DNA of 5,384 bases from an uncultured Clostridia bacterium (GTDB lineage: Bacteria > Bacillota > Clostridia > Oscillospirales > Ruminococcaceae), in the NCBI GenBank assembly GCA_947385505.1, contig CANDLP010000188.1:1-5384 (forward strand), read 5' to 3'. Below the pieces are notes generated by a model. That model did no database searches. It was not told the origin of the DNA and worked only from the letters and a program-made list of their open reading frames with translations. Positions 1 through 5,384 of this stretch are shown here, one piece after another (the first letter of the stretch is position 1; every line of letters starts with the position of its first letter). Position numbers and translations under genes: made by a program.

Positions 1-118
1 CATGGTGATATTGGAGTGTCCCATGATATACTGTAACGCTTTCGGGTTCATTCCAGCATTGGCTAAATTGGTGCAGAACCGTATGGCGTAAGGTGTGCGG
101 TGTCATTACTTTGGGCAA
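1..118 (-). pseudogene. Tyrosine recombinase (Tn916/ICE-type integrase) fragment, frameshifted
   Basis: Read on the minus strand, this stretch encodes the catalytic part of a phage/ICE-type tyrosine site-specific recombinase, which cuts and rejoins DNA at attachment sites. Codons at about 80-118 give LPKVMTPHTLRHT, the box containing the catalytic HxLRH. Codons at 1-78 give FCTNLANAGMNPKALQ followed by YIMGHSNITM, including the conserved LMGH-type GH motif. The two halves are in different frames: one extra base at about position 79 (or two lost) breaks the reading frame just after the catalytic Arg-His. The catalytic tyrosine would lie beyond the left edge, so the C-terminus cannot be judged. 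On the other side similarity stops at about 118, where the left end of an IS256-type element begins, so the N-terminal two thirds are missing from the window. The wording of the motifs is closest to Tn916-type integrases. The gene is inactive unless the extra base is a sequencing error. Confidence 0.8.
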
Positions 119-120
119 GG

Positions 121-149
121 GAGACCCTGATAAATTTTGTGTAAAACTG
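121..149 (+). repeat. Putative left terminal inverted repeat of the IS256-type element
   Basis: The segment contains TTTTGTGTAAAACTG (135-149). This matches the style of IS256-family ends and lies about 65-95 bases before the transposase start, the normal place for that end. The partner repeat at the right end is missing, so the identification rests on sequence style and position only. Confidence 0.5.
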
Positions 150-154
150 AATAA

Positions 155-208
155 AGCACTTCCGAACAGCCAAGACTTTAATTAAAGAAAAAACTGAAAG
201 GAAGTGCT
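155..208 (+). promoter_or_regulatory. Inverted repeat that can sequester the transposase ribosome binding site
   Basis: AGCACTTCC (155-163) and GGAAGTGCT (200-208) are perfect 9-bp inverted copies separated by 36 bases. The right arm overlaps the Shine-Dalgarno stretch AAAGGAAG (197-204) of the transposase, whose ATG is at 215. A 12-bp perfect palindrome, CTTTAATTAAAG (176-187), sits in the loop. In a transcript running in from outside the element, the hairpin would hide the ribosome binding site. Such a device is known from several insertion sequences, where it prevents transposase being made by read-through. The pairing is visible; the function is inferred. Confidence 0.5.
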
Positions 209-214
209 ATTATT

Positions 215-585
215 ATGGAAAAAACATCGAAAGAACTGCTTAAGGAATTTGTAAACAGTCAACATTTTACAAGCACAACAGACATTATGAACAGCATGAA
301 GGAACTGTTCAGCGACGTGCTGCAAACGGTAATGAAAGCGAAGCTTGAGGAAAAGTTCGTATACGAATAAAGCGAACGAGTGGCGGATAATGCCGAAAAA
401 CTACAGAAACGGATACTCGAAAAAGACGGTAAAAACGCAGCTTGGAGAGGTTGATGTCAAAATTTCCCGTGACAGAAACGGAGAATATGAGCCGCAGATT
501 ATCGAAAAATATAACAGAAACGCAGACGAAATGGAAGAGAAAATTCTTGCGCTTTACTCCTGCGGCTATAGCAAACGACATTCTT
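215..585 (+). pseudogene. IS256-family (Mutator-type) transposase, N-terminal remnant with a stop codon and frameshift
   Basis: The remains of a DDE transposase that would cut and paste the insertion sequence. The start ATG at 215 follows AAAGGAAG with about 10 bases of spacing. The first frame gives 51 residues with typical IS256-family wording (LLKEFVNSQHFTSTTDIM, then ELFSDVLQTVM), ending at an in-frame TAA at 368-370 where a Lys codon is expected after VYE. The frame can be read on through SERVADN. Similarity then resumes in another frame at about 391 (PKNYRNGYSKKTVKTQLGEV, then RDRNGEYEPQI and EEKILALYSCGYSKR). This needs one base gained or two lost near 390. Beyond about 575 the family's QRDIS box is broken and similarity ends. 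Only about 120 of the usual roughly 400 residues remain, without any of the catalytic DDE residues, so this copy cannot transpose. Confidence 0.88.
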
Positions 586-610
586 ATCCACTTCAATTTT
601 TTTAAAGAAT

Positions 611-3469
611 TTACTGACTATTTAAGTTTTTCCAAAACTTTTTTATCTTCCCAACTGTTGTTTTTGATTCTTTGCTCTCATATTCAACCATAATTTTTTC
701 AATTATGTCGCCTAACTCTTTTTCATCAACATGTTCAATCAATTCACTTACCTTTTTATGATGGATTTTATCATCAAAATCTTTTTTCAATAATTTTACT
801 ACATTATGTTGTTTAACTTTGGATGAAATAACCGACGGAATTGAATTTAGATATTCTTTAAGACATAACACTATTCCATACTCTATGAGGTCAGCAATAT
901 ATCGATATCTATTTTTTATATTATTATTCTCAATAAATTCGTTCGCAATTTTAGCTAACAAAATACTCATCGCCTCATAACGCTCTGATTTATCTGACAC
1001 AGCAAACAATCCAGTGAAATTAGGAGCAATTTCGTTATTTGCCCAATACTTTGAACAAAACAACGCTGTAGATTGTAAAAAACTGCTTTTTCTTTTTTGA
1101 GGCAGGTAACTATAGTCAATTGAATTTATGCCTTCTCCCGTAAAAATACATTTACCTTTGTTATTCGTATTTGATGACATTTCGTTTATTAAAAGAAAAG
1201 CAGAAACGATAGCAAGATTATCCTTGCCCCCCATCTTAACATATTCGGCATATAGATAATTAAGCTCTTTAGCCTGATCATGGGAAATAATAAAATTATC
1301 ATGTTCCTTTAATAAAGCACTGAAGTATGCTTCAATAAGCGTCTTCGCTTCAGTGTACTCAAAATCTGATCTGCATTTTTCATCGCAAATTTTGAAAAAC
1401 TCATATGCTTCAAAAAGAATTTGTGTACTTAATTTTGCATTGCCGCATATTTTTTCCAACCCTTCATGAACAAAGTGTTTTATTAAGCCTACATAGGCTT
1501 GAACATCTTTTCCGTTATTAATTATTAAGACGGTATAGTTCTTTAAGACATCATCGAAGTTCTCCAATCTTGAAATTGACTGGATTATACAAAGGATATA
1601 TTGGTCAGGCAAACTATATTTTGTTACGGTTTTAACGATGGCAGCTTTAGTATTGGAATCGCTGTTTATATACTTTTTAGCAATTGCTGTGATTACTGTA
1701 TTTGATAATAACTCATAATTTTTTGACAACAAAGCCCTATTAATAGCATCATTATATATAAACCATGATTCTGTTTCGGTTATTATTTTTTCCGATTGAT
1801 TTATAAATTTATCTACTATTTTTAGTTCTTTTTCGGTTTCATTTTCAATTATATCAGCAACTATTTTTACGACAACATTATAGAGCGCATCATCTTTTTT
1901 TATAGTGATTTTTTCAGAACGAATGTAGTAACAAATAGCGCTATTTAAATATGCTTTTTTCCACTTATCATGTACTGTAGAAACAATATTTGCAATTGCA
2001 CCAAATTGAAGGTTACCAACAATTATAGTTTCCAATTCACCTTCCGATAACTCGCATATTTTTTCAGTCAAACTCACTATATTTGAAAATTTATGTAAAT
2101 TATCAAAGCTGTCATTTGCAATTAAATCTGTAATATAACTTGTAAACCTATTTATAATAATATCTTTTGACAAAATATTTTTTTCTGTGCAAAGTTGTTT
2201 AAAATACTTACAAAAGATTGATATCGCTTCTTCATCTGTCGAGTATTTATCTATATTTTCAAAAAAACAGTTTAACACAAGTGTTTTTTCTGTTTCTAAA
2301 GCATACTCTAACGCAAATTCAAGCCCTCCTTGCAAATCGCTGTTGGACAAGGTCATTTTGGTGTGAAGCAGCACATACAAATAATAGCCCCATATGTATT
2401 TACTGTTCAGTTGCCTGTATGTTGTAAATTCTTCAATATATTGCTTATATGCATCCAACAATTTGTCCATATTGACAGTAAAGGAATTTTCAATCATAGA
2501 CATAAATAAATTATCTTCCACTTCAACATTGGGCGCGAAATACTGTTCTTTAAAATCATAAACAGAAAACGAGGATACTACTTTACTGAATTCATAATCA
2601 GTAGAAGGCATTCCTTGCTCTTCCGAAACATTATTCAGCGCTGCTACATACACACCGTTTATATCAAAATCTGTAATTGAATATCCATACGTGGTAAAGC
2701 TTAGATTCAAGCAGTTTTTCACCGGAAAAATATATGACAATGCTGCAATCCACATTACGTTATTTTCTTTACTGTCAGCCAACACAATCCTGCAGCTAAG
2801 GTCGCCGTCTTTTAGCTTTAATAGTGATGTAACAAGACTTTTTAATGTATGTAGCCTTTCTTCACCTTCCTCATTTATAAAATTTAAAATCTCATCAAGC
2901 GTTATGTTGGTAAAACCTGCTGTATGAACAAGCTGAATATCATTATTCGAATCCAGCGAACATTCATTTTTTAAAAAACTTGAATCAATTACAGAATTGT
3001 CGTTTGGAAAAAAGCACTCTCTTAATATATCACAGCACACTACGGGTGATGAGCAATAAAAAACAGGTGATTTGGTTACATCTGACAAATCACATATGGT
3101 TGCGCATTGGTACGGTGTTAAAGGTCTTTGTCCTGTCCAATCGAATCCCAAATCTTTTGCATAAATGAAAACGGCTTTTTCTTTATCCCCAATATTTTTT
3201 TTACAGAAACTAAAACAACGCGGATGTTCCTCCTTTGCCATTTCGGAAGCCTTATTGCAGTTAATTATATTATGTTCAACGCCGCTAAACCATTCGTAGT
3301 AGCCATATGTTGATGGTGCTCTGTAAGATGATACAACCATACTGTCAATGAAAGGGAATGAATCTATAATATCTTTGTACCCTAAAGTGTATGTGTAGTA
3401 TTGAAAACCTTGATTTCTGCCCTTTATTCCGTTTTGAAACGAACCGTAAATTGCTCTTTCTATTGACAT
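611..3469 (-). CDS. GAP1-type (GTPase-associated protein 1) large adaptor protein, putative conflict-system component
   Basis: A 952-residue soluble protein with no signal peptide or membrane segment. Residues 4-31 (ERAIYGS, then GFQYYTYTLGY) fit the GAP1-N opening pattern of a YGS-type strand followed by a GyQ strand. Residues 84-145 (FSFC, KAVFIYAKDLGFDWTGQ, YQCATICDL) match the expected strand pattern around a G-D-x-T-G-R/Q turn. Residues 227-275 (RIVLADS, then LNLSFTTYGY) resemble the FsTY strand of the GAP1 middle domain. The remaining 650 or so residues look all-helical and end in a Lys-rich tail (about 935-950). GAP1 proteins are described from NTPase-centred bacterial conflict systems, usually beside GTPases; their biochemical role is not settled. 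The gene follows an ABC permease by 18 bp, with GAAAGGA 7 bases before the ATG, so it is probably cotranscribed with the transporter. The first 170 residues are cysteine-rich (C71, C85, C89, C122, C126, C139, C145, C146, C152, C170). No GTPase is visible. The family call comes from memory of motifs, not a profile search; the alternative is an unclassified helical protein. Confidence 0.6.
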   Translation of the reverse strand: MSIERAIYGSFQNGIKGRNQGFQYYTYTLGYKDIIDSFPFIDSMVVSSYRAPSTYGYYEWFSGVEHNIINCNKASEMAKEEHPRCFSFCKKNIGDKEKAVFIYAKDLGFDWTGQRPLTPYQCATICDLSDVTKSPVFYCSSPVVCCDILRECFFPNDNSVIDSSFLKNECSLDSNNDIQLVHTAGFTNITLDEILNFINEEGEERLHTLKSLVTSLLKLKDGDLSCRIVLADSKENNVMWIAALSYIFPVKNCLNLSFTTYGYSITDFDINGVYVAALNNVSEEQGMPSTDYEFSKVVSSFSVYDFKEQYFAPNVEVEDNLFMSMIENSFTVNMDKLLDAYKQYIEEFTTYRQLNSKYIWGYYLYVLLHTKMTLSNSDLQGGLEFALEYALETEKTLVLNCFFENIDKYSTDEEAISIFCKYFKQLCTEKNILSKDIIINRFTSYITDLIANDSFDNLHKFSNIVSLTEKICELSEGELETIIVGNLQFGAIANIVSTVHDKWKKAYLNSAICYYIRSEKITIKKDDALYNVVVKIVADIIENETEKELKIVDKFINQSEKIITETESWFIYNDAINRALLSKNYELLSNTVITAIAKKYINSDSNTKAAIVKTVTKYSLPDQYILCIIQSISRLENFDDVLKNYTVLIINNGKDVQAYVGLIKHFVHEGLEKICGNAKLSTQILFEAYEFFKICDEKCRSDFEYTEAKTLIEAYFSALLKEHDNFIISHDQAKELNYLYAEYVKMGGKDNLAIVSAFLLINEMSSNTNNKGKCIFTGEGINSIDYSYLPQKRKSSFLQSTALFCSKYWANNEIAPNFTGLFAVSDKSERYEAMSILLAKIANEFIENNNIKNRYRYIADLIEYGIVLCLKEYLNSIPSVISSKVKQHNVVKLLKKDFDDKIHHKKVSELIEHVDEKELGDIIEKIMVEYESKESKTTVGKIKKFWKNLNSQ

Positions 3470-3476
3470 TGCTTTT

Positions 3477-3483
3477 TCCTTTC
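3477..3483 (-). promoter_or_regulatory. Ribosome binding site of the GAP1-type gene
   Basis: On the minus strand GAAAGGA lies 7 bases before the ATG at 3469 and just after the TAA of the permease. This fixes the start of the large protein and supports translation from the same message as the transporter genes. Confidence 0.75.
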
Positions 3484-3487
3484 ATTT

Positions 3488-4294
3488 TTAAAAATCCTTA
3501 TGCTTAAACCATAATAAACCGATAATGTAAAATAACATTCCCGTTAATAAAGTTAAGCATATATTTGTAATAATATCCGTTTCATTCATTGATCCGGACT
3601 CTATAAGCCGGGACAGCAGTAAATATTTGGATATATCAATCTTTCCTTTTGTAAAAACACTTATATAACTTGGCAGCAAGGGAGCGATAAGTACAATACA
3701 TAAACAAATTATTGCCGCATTTTTTGTTAAAACAGATATAACAGCTACACCTATGCCTATTCCTATAATCATTAAGACTTGTATCGCAACAACCTGTACC
3801 ACATAATTTATGTTTTGTATTTCCGTCATTCCGTTTATTGCCAATGACAGCAAAACACCGAGTTGACATACAACAATGAAAGGCAGAAGTGAAACCGCGG
3901 ATGAAATAATATATTTAGTATAAAGCTTATTACGATTTTCTCCTCTGACAATTGCAAATTTCAAATAACCGCTTTTTTTCTCAAAACCAATAAATGTTGT
4001 TATAAGAAATACAAGTAAACAATGAGAAAAACTGCCTGATAATATTCCGGTAATAATGTCGTCACAGAAAATTCTGTCTGTAATATCTAAAGTGCGCAAT
4101 GACAAAATTCCTATATTGTAGTTATTACCAATCTTAAAAGCATTAACAACTTCGGTCGGAAGAAAACATACTGCATTGTTAAATATTTTTAGTATTTTAA
4201 CGCTCATAATCGACAATATAGCTGTCAATATTATATGTATCAAATATTTTGAAGAAAAAAACAATCTTTTTAAAGAGGCTTTTATTATTTTCAT
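3488..4294 (-). CDS. ABC-2-type transporter permease
   Basis: A 268-residue integral membrane protein that would form the channel part of an ABC exporter with the ATPase encoded just before it. Hydrophobic segments lie at about 17-36, 80-103, 127-152, 163-187, 190-212 and 242-263, the usual six-helix plan of ABC-2 permeases such as the BcrB/lantibiotic-immunity type. The large loop between helices 1 and 2 (about 37-79) would face outside. The cytoplasmic stretch after helix 2, GFEKKSGYLKF followed by RGENRNKLYTKY, resembles the G-x-(I/L)-(R/K)...R...Y-x-K stretch seen in these permeases, where contact with the ATPase is likely. The start overlaps the ATPase stop as ATGA (4291-4294), implying translational coupling. 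The substrate cannot be read from the sequence. Related pairs export peptides or peptide antibiotics, or give self-immunity to them. Confidence 0.85.
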   Translation of the reverse strand: MKIIKASLKRLFFSSKYLIHIILTAILSIMSVKILKIFNNAVCFLPTEVVNAFKIGNNYNIGILSLRTLDITDRIFCDDIITGILSGSFSHCLLVFLITTFIGFEKKSGYLKFAIVRGENRNKLYTKYIISSAVSLLPFIVVCQLGVLLSLAINGMTEIQNINYVVQVVAIQVLMIIGIGIGVAVISVLTKNAAIICLCIVLIAPLLPSYISVFTKGKIDISKYLLLSRLIESGSMNETDIITNICLTLLTGMLFYIIGLLWFKHKDF

Positions 4295-5196
4295 TCATGT
4301 ATCCCCATTTTCCAGAGCAGTACTTCTTCATCGTTCATGCGCACTTTTCGAGGAGTGCCTTTAATAAATTCTTGCATTTTATCAAGCTGATCCAATATTT
4401 CTTTTTCAGTAGTGCCAAATACATTTATTTCACTTGGAGAATTAAAATTATACATTATTCGACTTGATAACTGCTCTGTTTTTTTCGCAAATGCAGATCG
4501 ATTTTCAATCTCCGCAACATATTTATATTGCTCATAGGTATGAAGTTCCGAAGAAGAAATTACATCAGAGACCTCTCCCTTACTTATTACACCGAATATA
4601 GTAGCAAACTTCATAAGCTCTGGAATGTTGTGGCTTGTTATAAAAATTGTGGTCCCCTCTATTGACAACTGTTGTAAAAGAATTCTGATTTCATTCATAC
4701 CTTTGGGGTCAATACCGTTAAACGGCTCGTCCAAAATAAGTATTTCAGGAGAATTTATAATTCCGCAAGCAATATCAAGCCGTCTTTTCATACCAAGTGA
4801 GAAATTTCCAATTGGTTTATTGCCGGTGTTATCTATTCCTACTTTATGCAATATCCTTTCGACATAGCTCTTATCATTTTTCCCTATCATATATGCCAGC
4901 CTTGCAACATATTTTAAAGCACTTATTTGTTTTTCTGTTTCAAACGCATCCATAACCGAACCAATTTTGGCTCTTTGTTTTTCAAGATCTGTATCATTAA
5001 AAAATATAAGACTACCTGTATATGAAACAATCATACCAAGCATTATTTTAAGCAGGCTTGTCTTTCCGGCTCCGTTATGACCCACCAAGCCAAAGATTTC
5101 ACCTTGTGGAACGCAAAAAGAAACATTGTTTAAAATTACGTTTTTCCCCAGTTTTAATGATACATTTTTTAGTTCAACAGCGTTTTCCTTTGTCAA
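4291..5196 (-). CDS. ABC transporter ATP-binding protein
   Basis: A 301-residue cytoplasmic ATPase that would power the permease encoded downstream. Walker A is GHNGAGKTS (39-47), the signature is FSLGMKRRL (132-140), Walker B with the catalytic Glu is ILILDEP (152-158), followed by the D-loop (FNGID), and the switch histidine is H189 in ITSHN. The Q-loop region (KIGSVMDAF, about 77-85) has Asp83 where Gln, or Glu in the bacitracin-type branch, is normal. Residues from about 225 on form the extra C-terminal domain found in BcrA/DrrA-like exporters, ending in an EEVLLWKMG helix like the family's (L)EDVFL motif. Translation probably starts at TTG (5194-5196): AGAAAGGG lies 8 bases upstream and no in-frame ATG fits the conserved N-terminus better. 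It is the first visible gene of the unit and overlaps the permease by four bases. General family is certain; the antimicrobial-peptide-type assignment is only likely. Confidence 0.92.
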   Translation of the reverse strand: MTKENAVELKNVSLKLGKNVILNNVSFCVPQGEIFGLVGHNGAGKTSLLKIMLGMIVSYTGSLIFFNDTDLEKQRAKIGSVMDAFETEKQISALKYVARLAYMIGKNDKSYVERILHKVGIDNTGNKPIGNFSLGMKRRLDIACGIINSPEILILDEPFNGIDPKGMNEIRILLQQLSIEGTTIFITSHNIPELMKFATIFGVISKGEVSDVISSSELHTYEQYKYVAEIENRSAFAKKTEQLSSRIMYNFNSPSEINVFGTTEKEILDQLDKMQEFIKGTPRKVRMNDEEVLLWKMGIHE

Positions 5197-5204
5197 CTCA
5201 ATTA

Positions 5205-5212
5205 CCCTTTCT
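5205..5212 (-). promoter_or_regulatory. Ribosome binding site supporting the TTG start of the ABC ATPase
   Basis: On the minus strand AGAAAGGG ends 8 bases before the TTG at 5196. Its strength and spacing are the main argument for the non-ATG start. Confidence 0.75.
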
Positions 5213-5236
5213 CAAAATTTTATGCTGTACTTATTA

Positions 5237-5246
5237 GAACGCGTTC
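5237..5246. promoter_or_regulatory. 10-bp palindrome GAACGCGTTC, possible operator
   Basis: A perfect 10-bp palindrome with a central CGCG, GC-rich against AT-rich surroundings, about 40 bases upstream of the ATPase start. LacI-type and other dimeric repressors bind sites of this kind. The symmetry is visible; the regulator is unknown. Confidence 0.35.
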
Positions 5247-5272
5247 ACATAAAGCTCAGCACGCATATTTTA

Positions 5273-5285
5273 GGCAAATTTTGCC
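5273..5285. repeat. Short inverted repeat GGCAAA-T-TTTGCC
   Basis: Six-base arms around one central base. It lies inside a weaker CAGCA (5257-5261)/TGCTG (5289-5293) pair that is followed on the plus strand by a run of seven T (5300-5306). The arrangement is faintly terminator-like on the plus strand, but nothing is coded there to be terminated. Confidence 0.4.
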
Positions 5286-5325
5286 GCCTGCTGCGTTAAT
5301 TTTTTTGAAATATGATAATATTCCT

Positions 5326-5359
5326 GCACAATTTTGCCTTGCAGGCGACAAAATTGTGC
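5326..5359. repeat. 11-bp perfect inverted repeat with 12-base loop
   Basis: GCACAATTTTG (5326-5336) and CAAAATTGTGC (5349-5359) are exact inverted copies, and the loop holds a further CC/GG pairing around TTGCA. Neither side is followed by a T-run, so it is not an ordinary intrinsic terminator. It could be an operator, an RNA hairpin in the operon leader, or one end of a small mobile repeat. Confidence 0.6.
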
Positions 5360-5384
5360 TCGAAAATCTGCATACTGATTTTAT

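Larger units (their letters stand above)
118..585 (+). mobile_element. IS256-family insertion sequence, left-end remnant
   Basis: A truncated insertion sequence. The left part (about 121-149) has the TTTTGTGTAAAACTG-type end commonly seen in IS256-family elements of Firmicutes. It is followed by a leader of about 65 bases and the N-terminal third of a Mutator-type transposase. Transposase similarity ends near 575-585, and no right terminal repeat lies within the window. The 8- to 9-bp target duplication expected for the family therefore cannot be tested. The left end abuts the integrase fragment, suggesting that the element jumped into that gene and was later cut down. Its exact outer boundary, 118-121, is an estimate. 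Confidence 0.75.
5197..5384. other. Palindrome-rich non-coding leader upstream of the ABC/GAP1 operon
   Basis: No credible gene is seen on either strand. The stretch carries three palindromic elements (5237-5246, 5273-5285, 5326-5359) within 125 bases, and the motif ATTTTGCC occurs in two of them (5279-5285 region and 5332-5338). The operon promoter should lie here. The best -35-like hexamer on the minus strand is TTGCCT (about 5271-5285 region), with only a poor TTTATG-like -10, so no promoter is called. The density of inverted repeats resembles the dispersed intergenic repeats of clostridial genomes, but one copy in one window cannot prove that. Confidence 0.5.

Noticed and set aside
309..596. 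95-residue open frame on the minus strand
   Set aside because: It is antisense to the transposase remnant, which has clear family similarity on the plus strand; its composition is phenylalanine/valine-rich shadow sequence.
442..693. Continuation of the transposase in a third frame beyond 580
   Set aside because: The frame offers a D-I pair at the right place, but the residues after it do not match the IS256 family and soon run antisense into the end of the large gene.
2691..2927. Plus-strand open frame of 78 residues, and similar ones at 2218-2427, 2980-3168 and 3128-3313
   Set aside because: All lie antisense within the large minus-strand gene, lack convincing ribosome binding sites and show no recognisable motifs.
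3636..3869. 77-residue minus-strand open frame
   Set aside because: It is an alternative frame inside the ABC permease, whose six-helix plan is clearly real.
5222..5299. 25-codon plus-strand open frame starting MLYLLERVHIKL
   Set aside because: It has no good ribosome binding site and runs straight through the palindromic repeats; it looks like a chance frame in repeat DNA.
5257..5306. Possible plus-strand intrinsic terminator (CAGCA/TGCTG stem followed by a T-run)
   Set aside because: The stem is only five base pairs with a long loop, six bases separate it from the T-run, and no plus-strand gene precedes it.

Overview
The window is AT-rich DNA with A/T-rich codon choice, Shine-Dalgarno sites of the GAAAGGA/AGAAAGGG type and compact gene spacing. 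This suggests a low-GC Firmicute, probably a gut-type clostridium; the assignment is inferred from style only. There are three intact genes, all on the minus strand, flanked on the left by mobile-element debris and on the right by a palindrome-rich non-coding leader.

Left end (1 to about 590): on the minus strand, a piece of a Tn916/ICE-type tyrosine recombinase is cut by the window edge and carries a one-base frameshift. Next to it, on the plus strand, are the left end and the first third of an IS256-family (Mutator-type) insertion sequence. Its transposase is dead: it has an in-frame TAA, at least one frameshift, and its similarity stops near 580. A 9-bp inverted repeat in its leader covers the transposase ribosome binding site.

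Centre and right (611 to 5196, minus strand, transcribed right to left): a tight three-gene unit. First comes an ABC-transporter ATP-binding protein with a TTG start. Its stop overlaps the start of an ABC-2-type six-helix permease in an ATGA. After an 18-bp gap comes a 952-residue protein that I read as a GAP1-type (GTPase-associated protein 1) protein. GAP1 proteins are known from NTPase-centred biological conflict systems, where they usually sit beside GTPases. Here the partner is an ABC exporter and no GTPase is visible. The likely picture is an exporter (ATPase plus permease) made together with a large soluble adaptor or sensor protein. A defence or self-immunity role is inferred, not shown.

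Right end (5197 to 5384): no gene. The stretch has three palindromic elements: an 11-bp perfect inverted repeat, a GGCAAA/TTTGCC repeat and a 10-bp palindrome. It looks like an intergenic repeat or a regulatory leader of the operon. No clear promoter or intrinsic terminator could be assigned.
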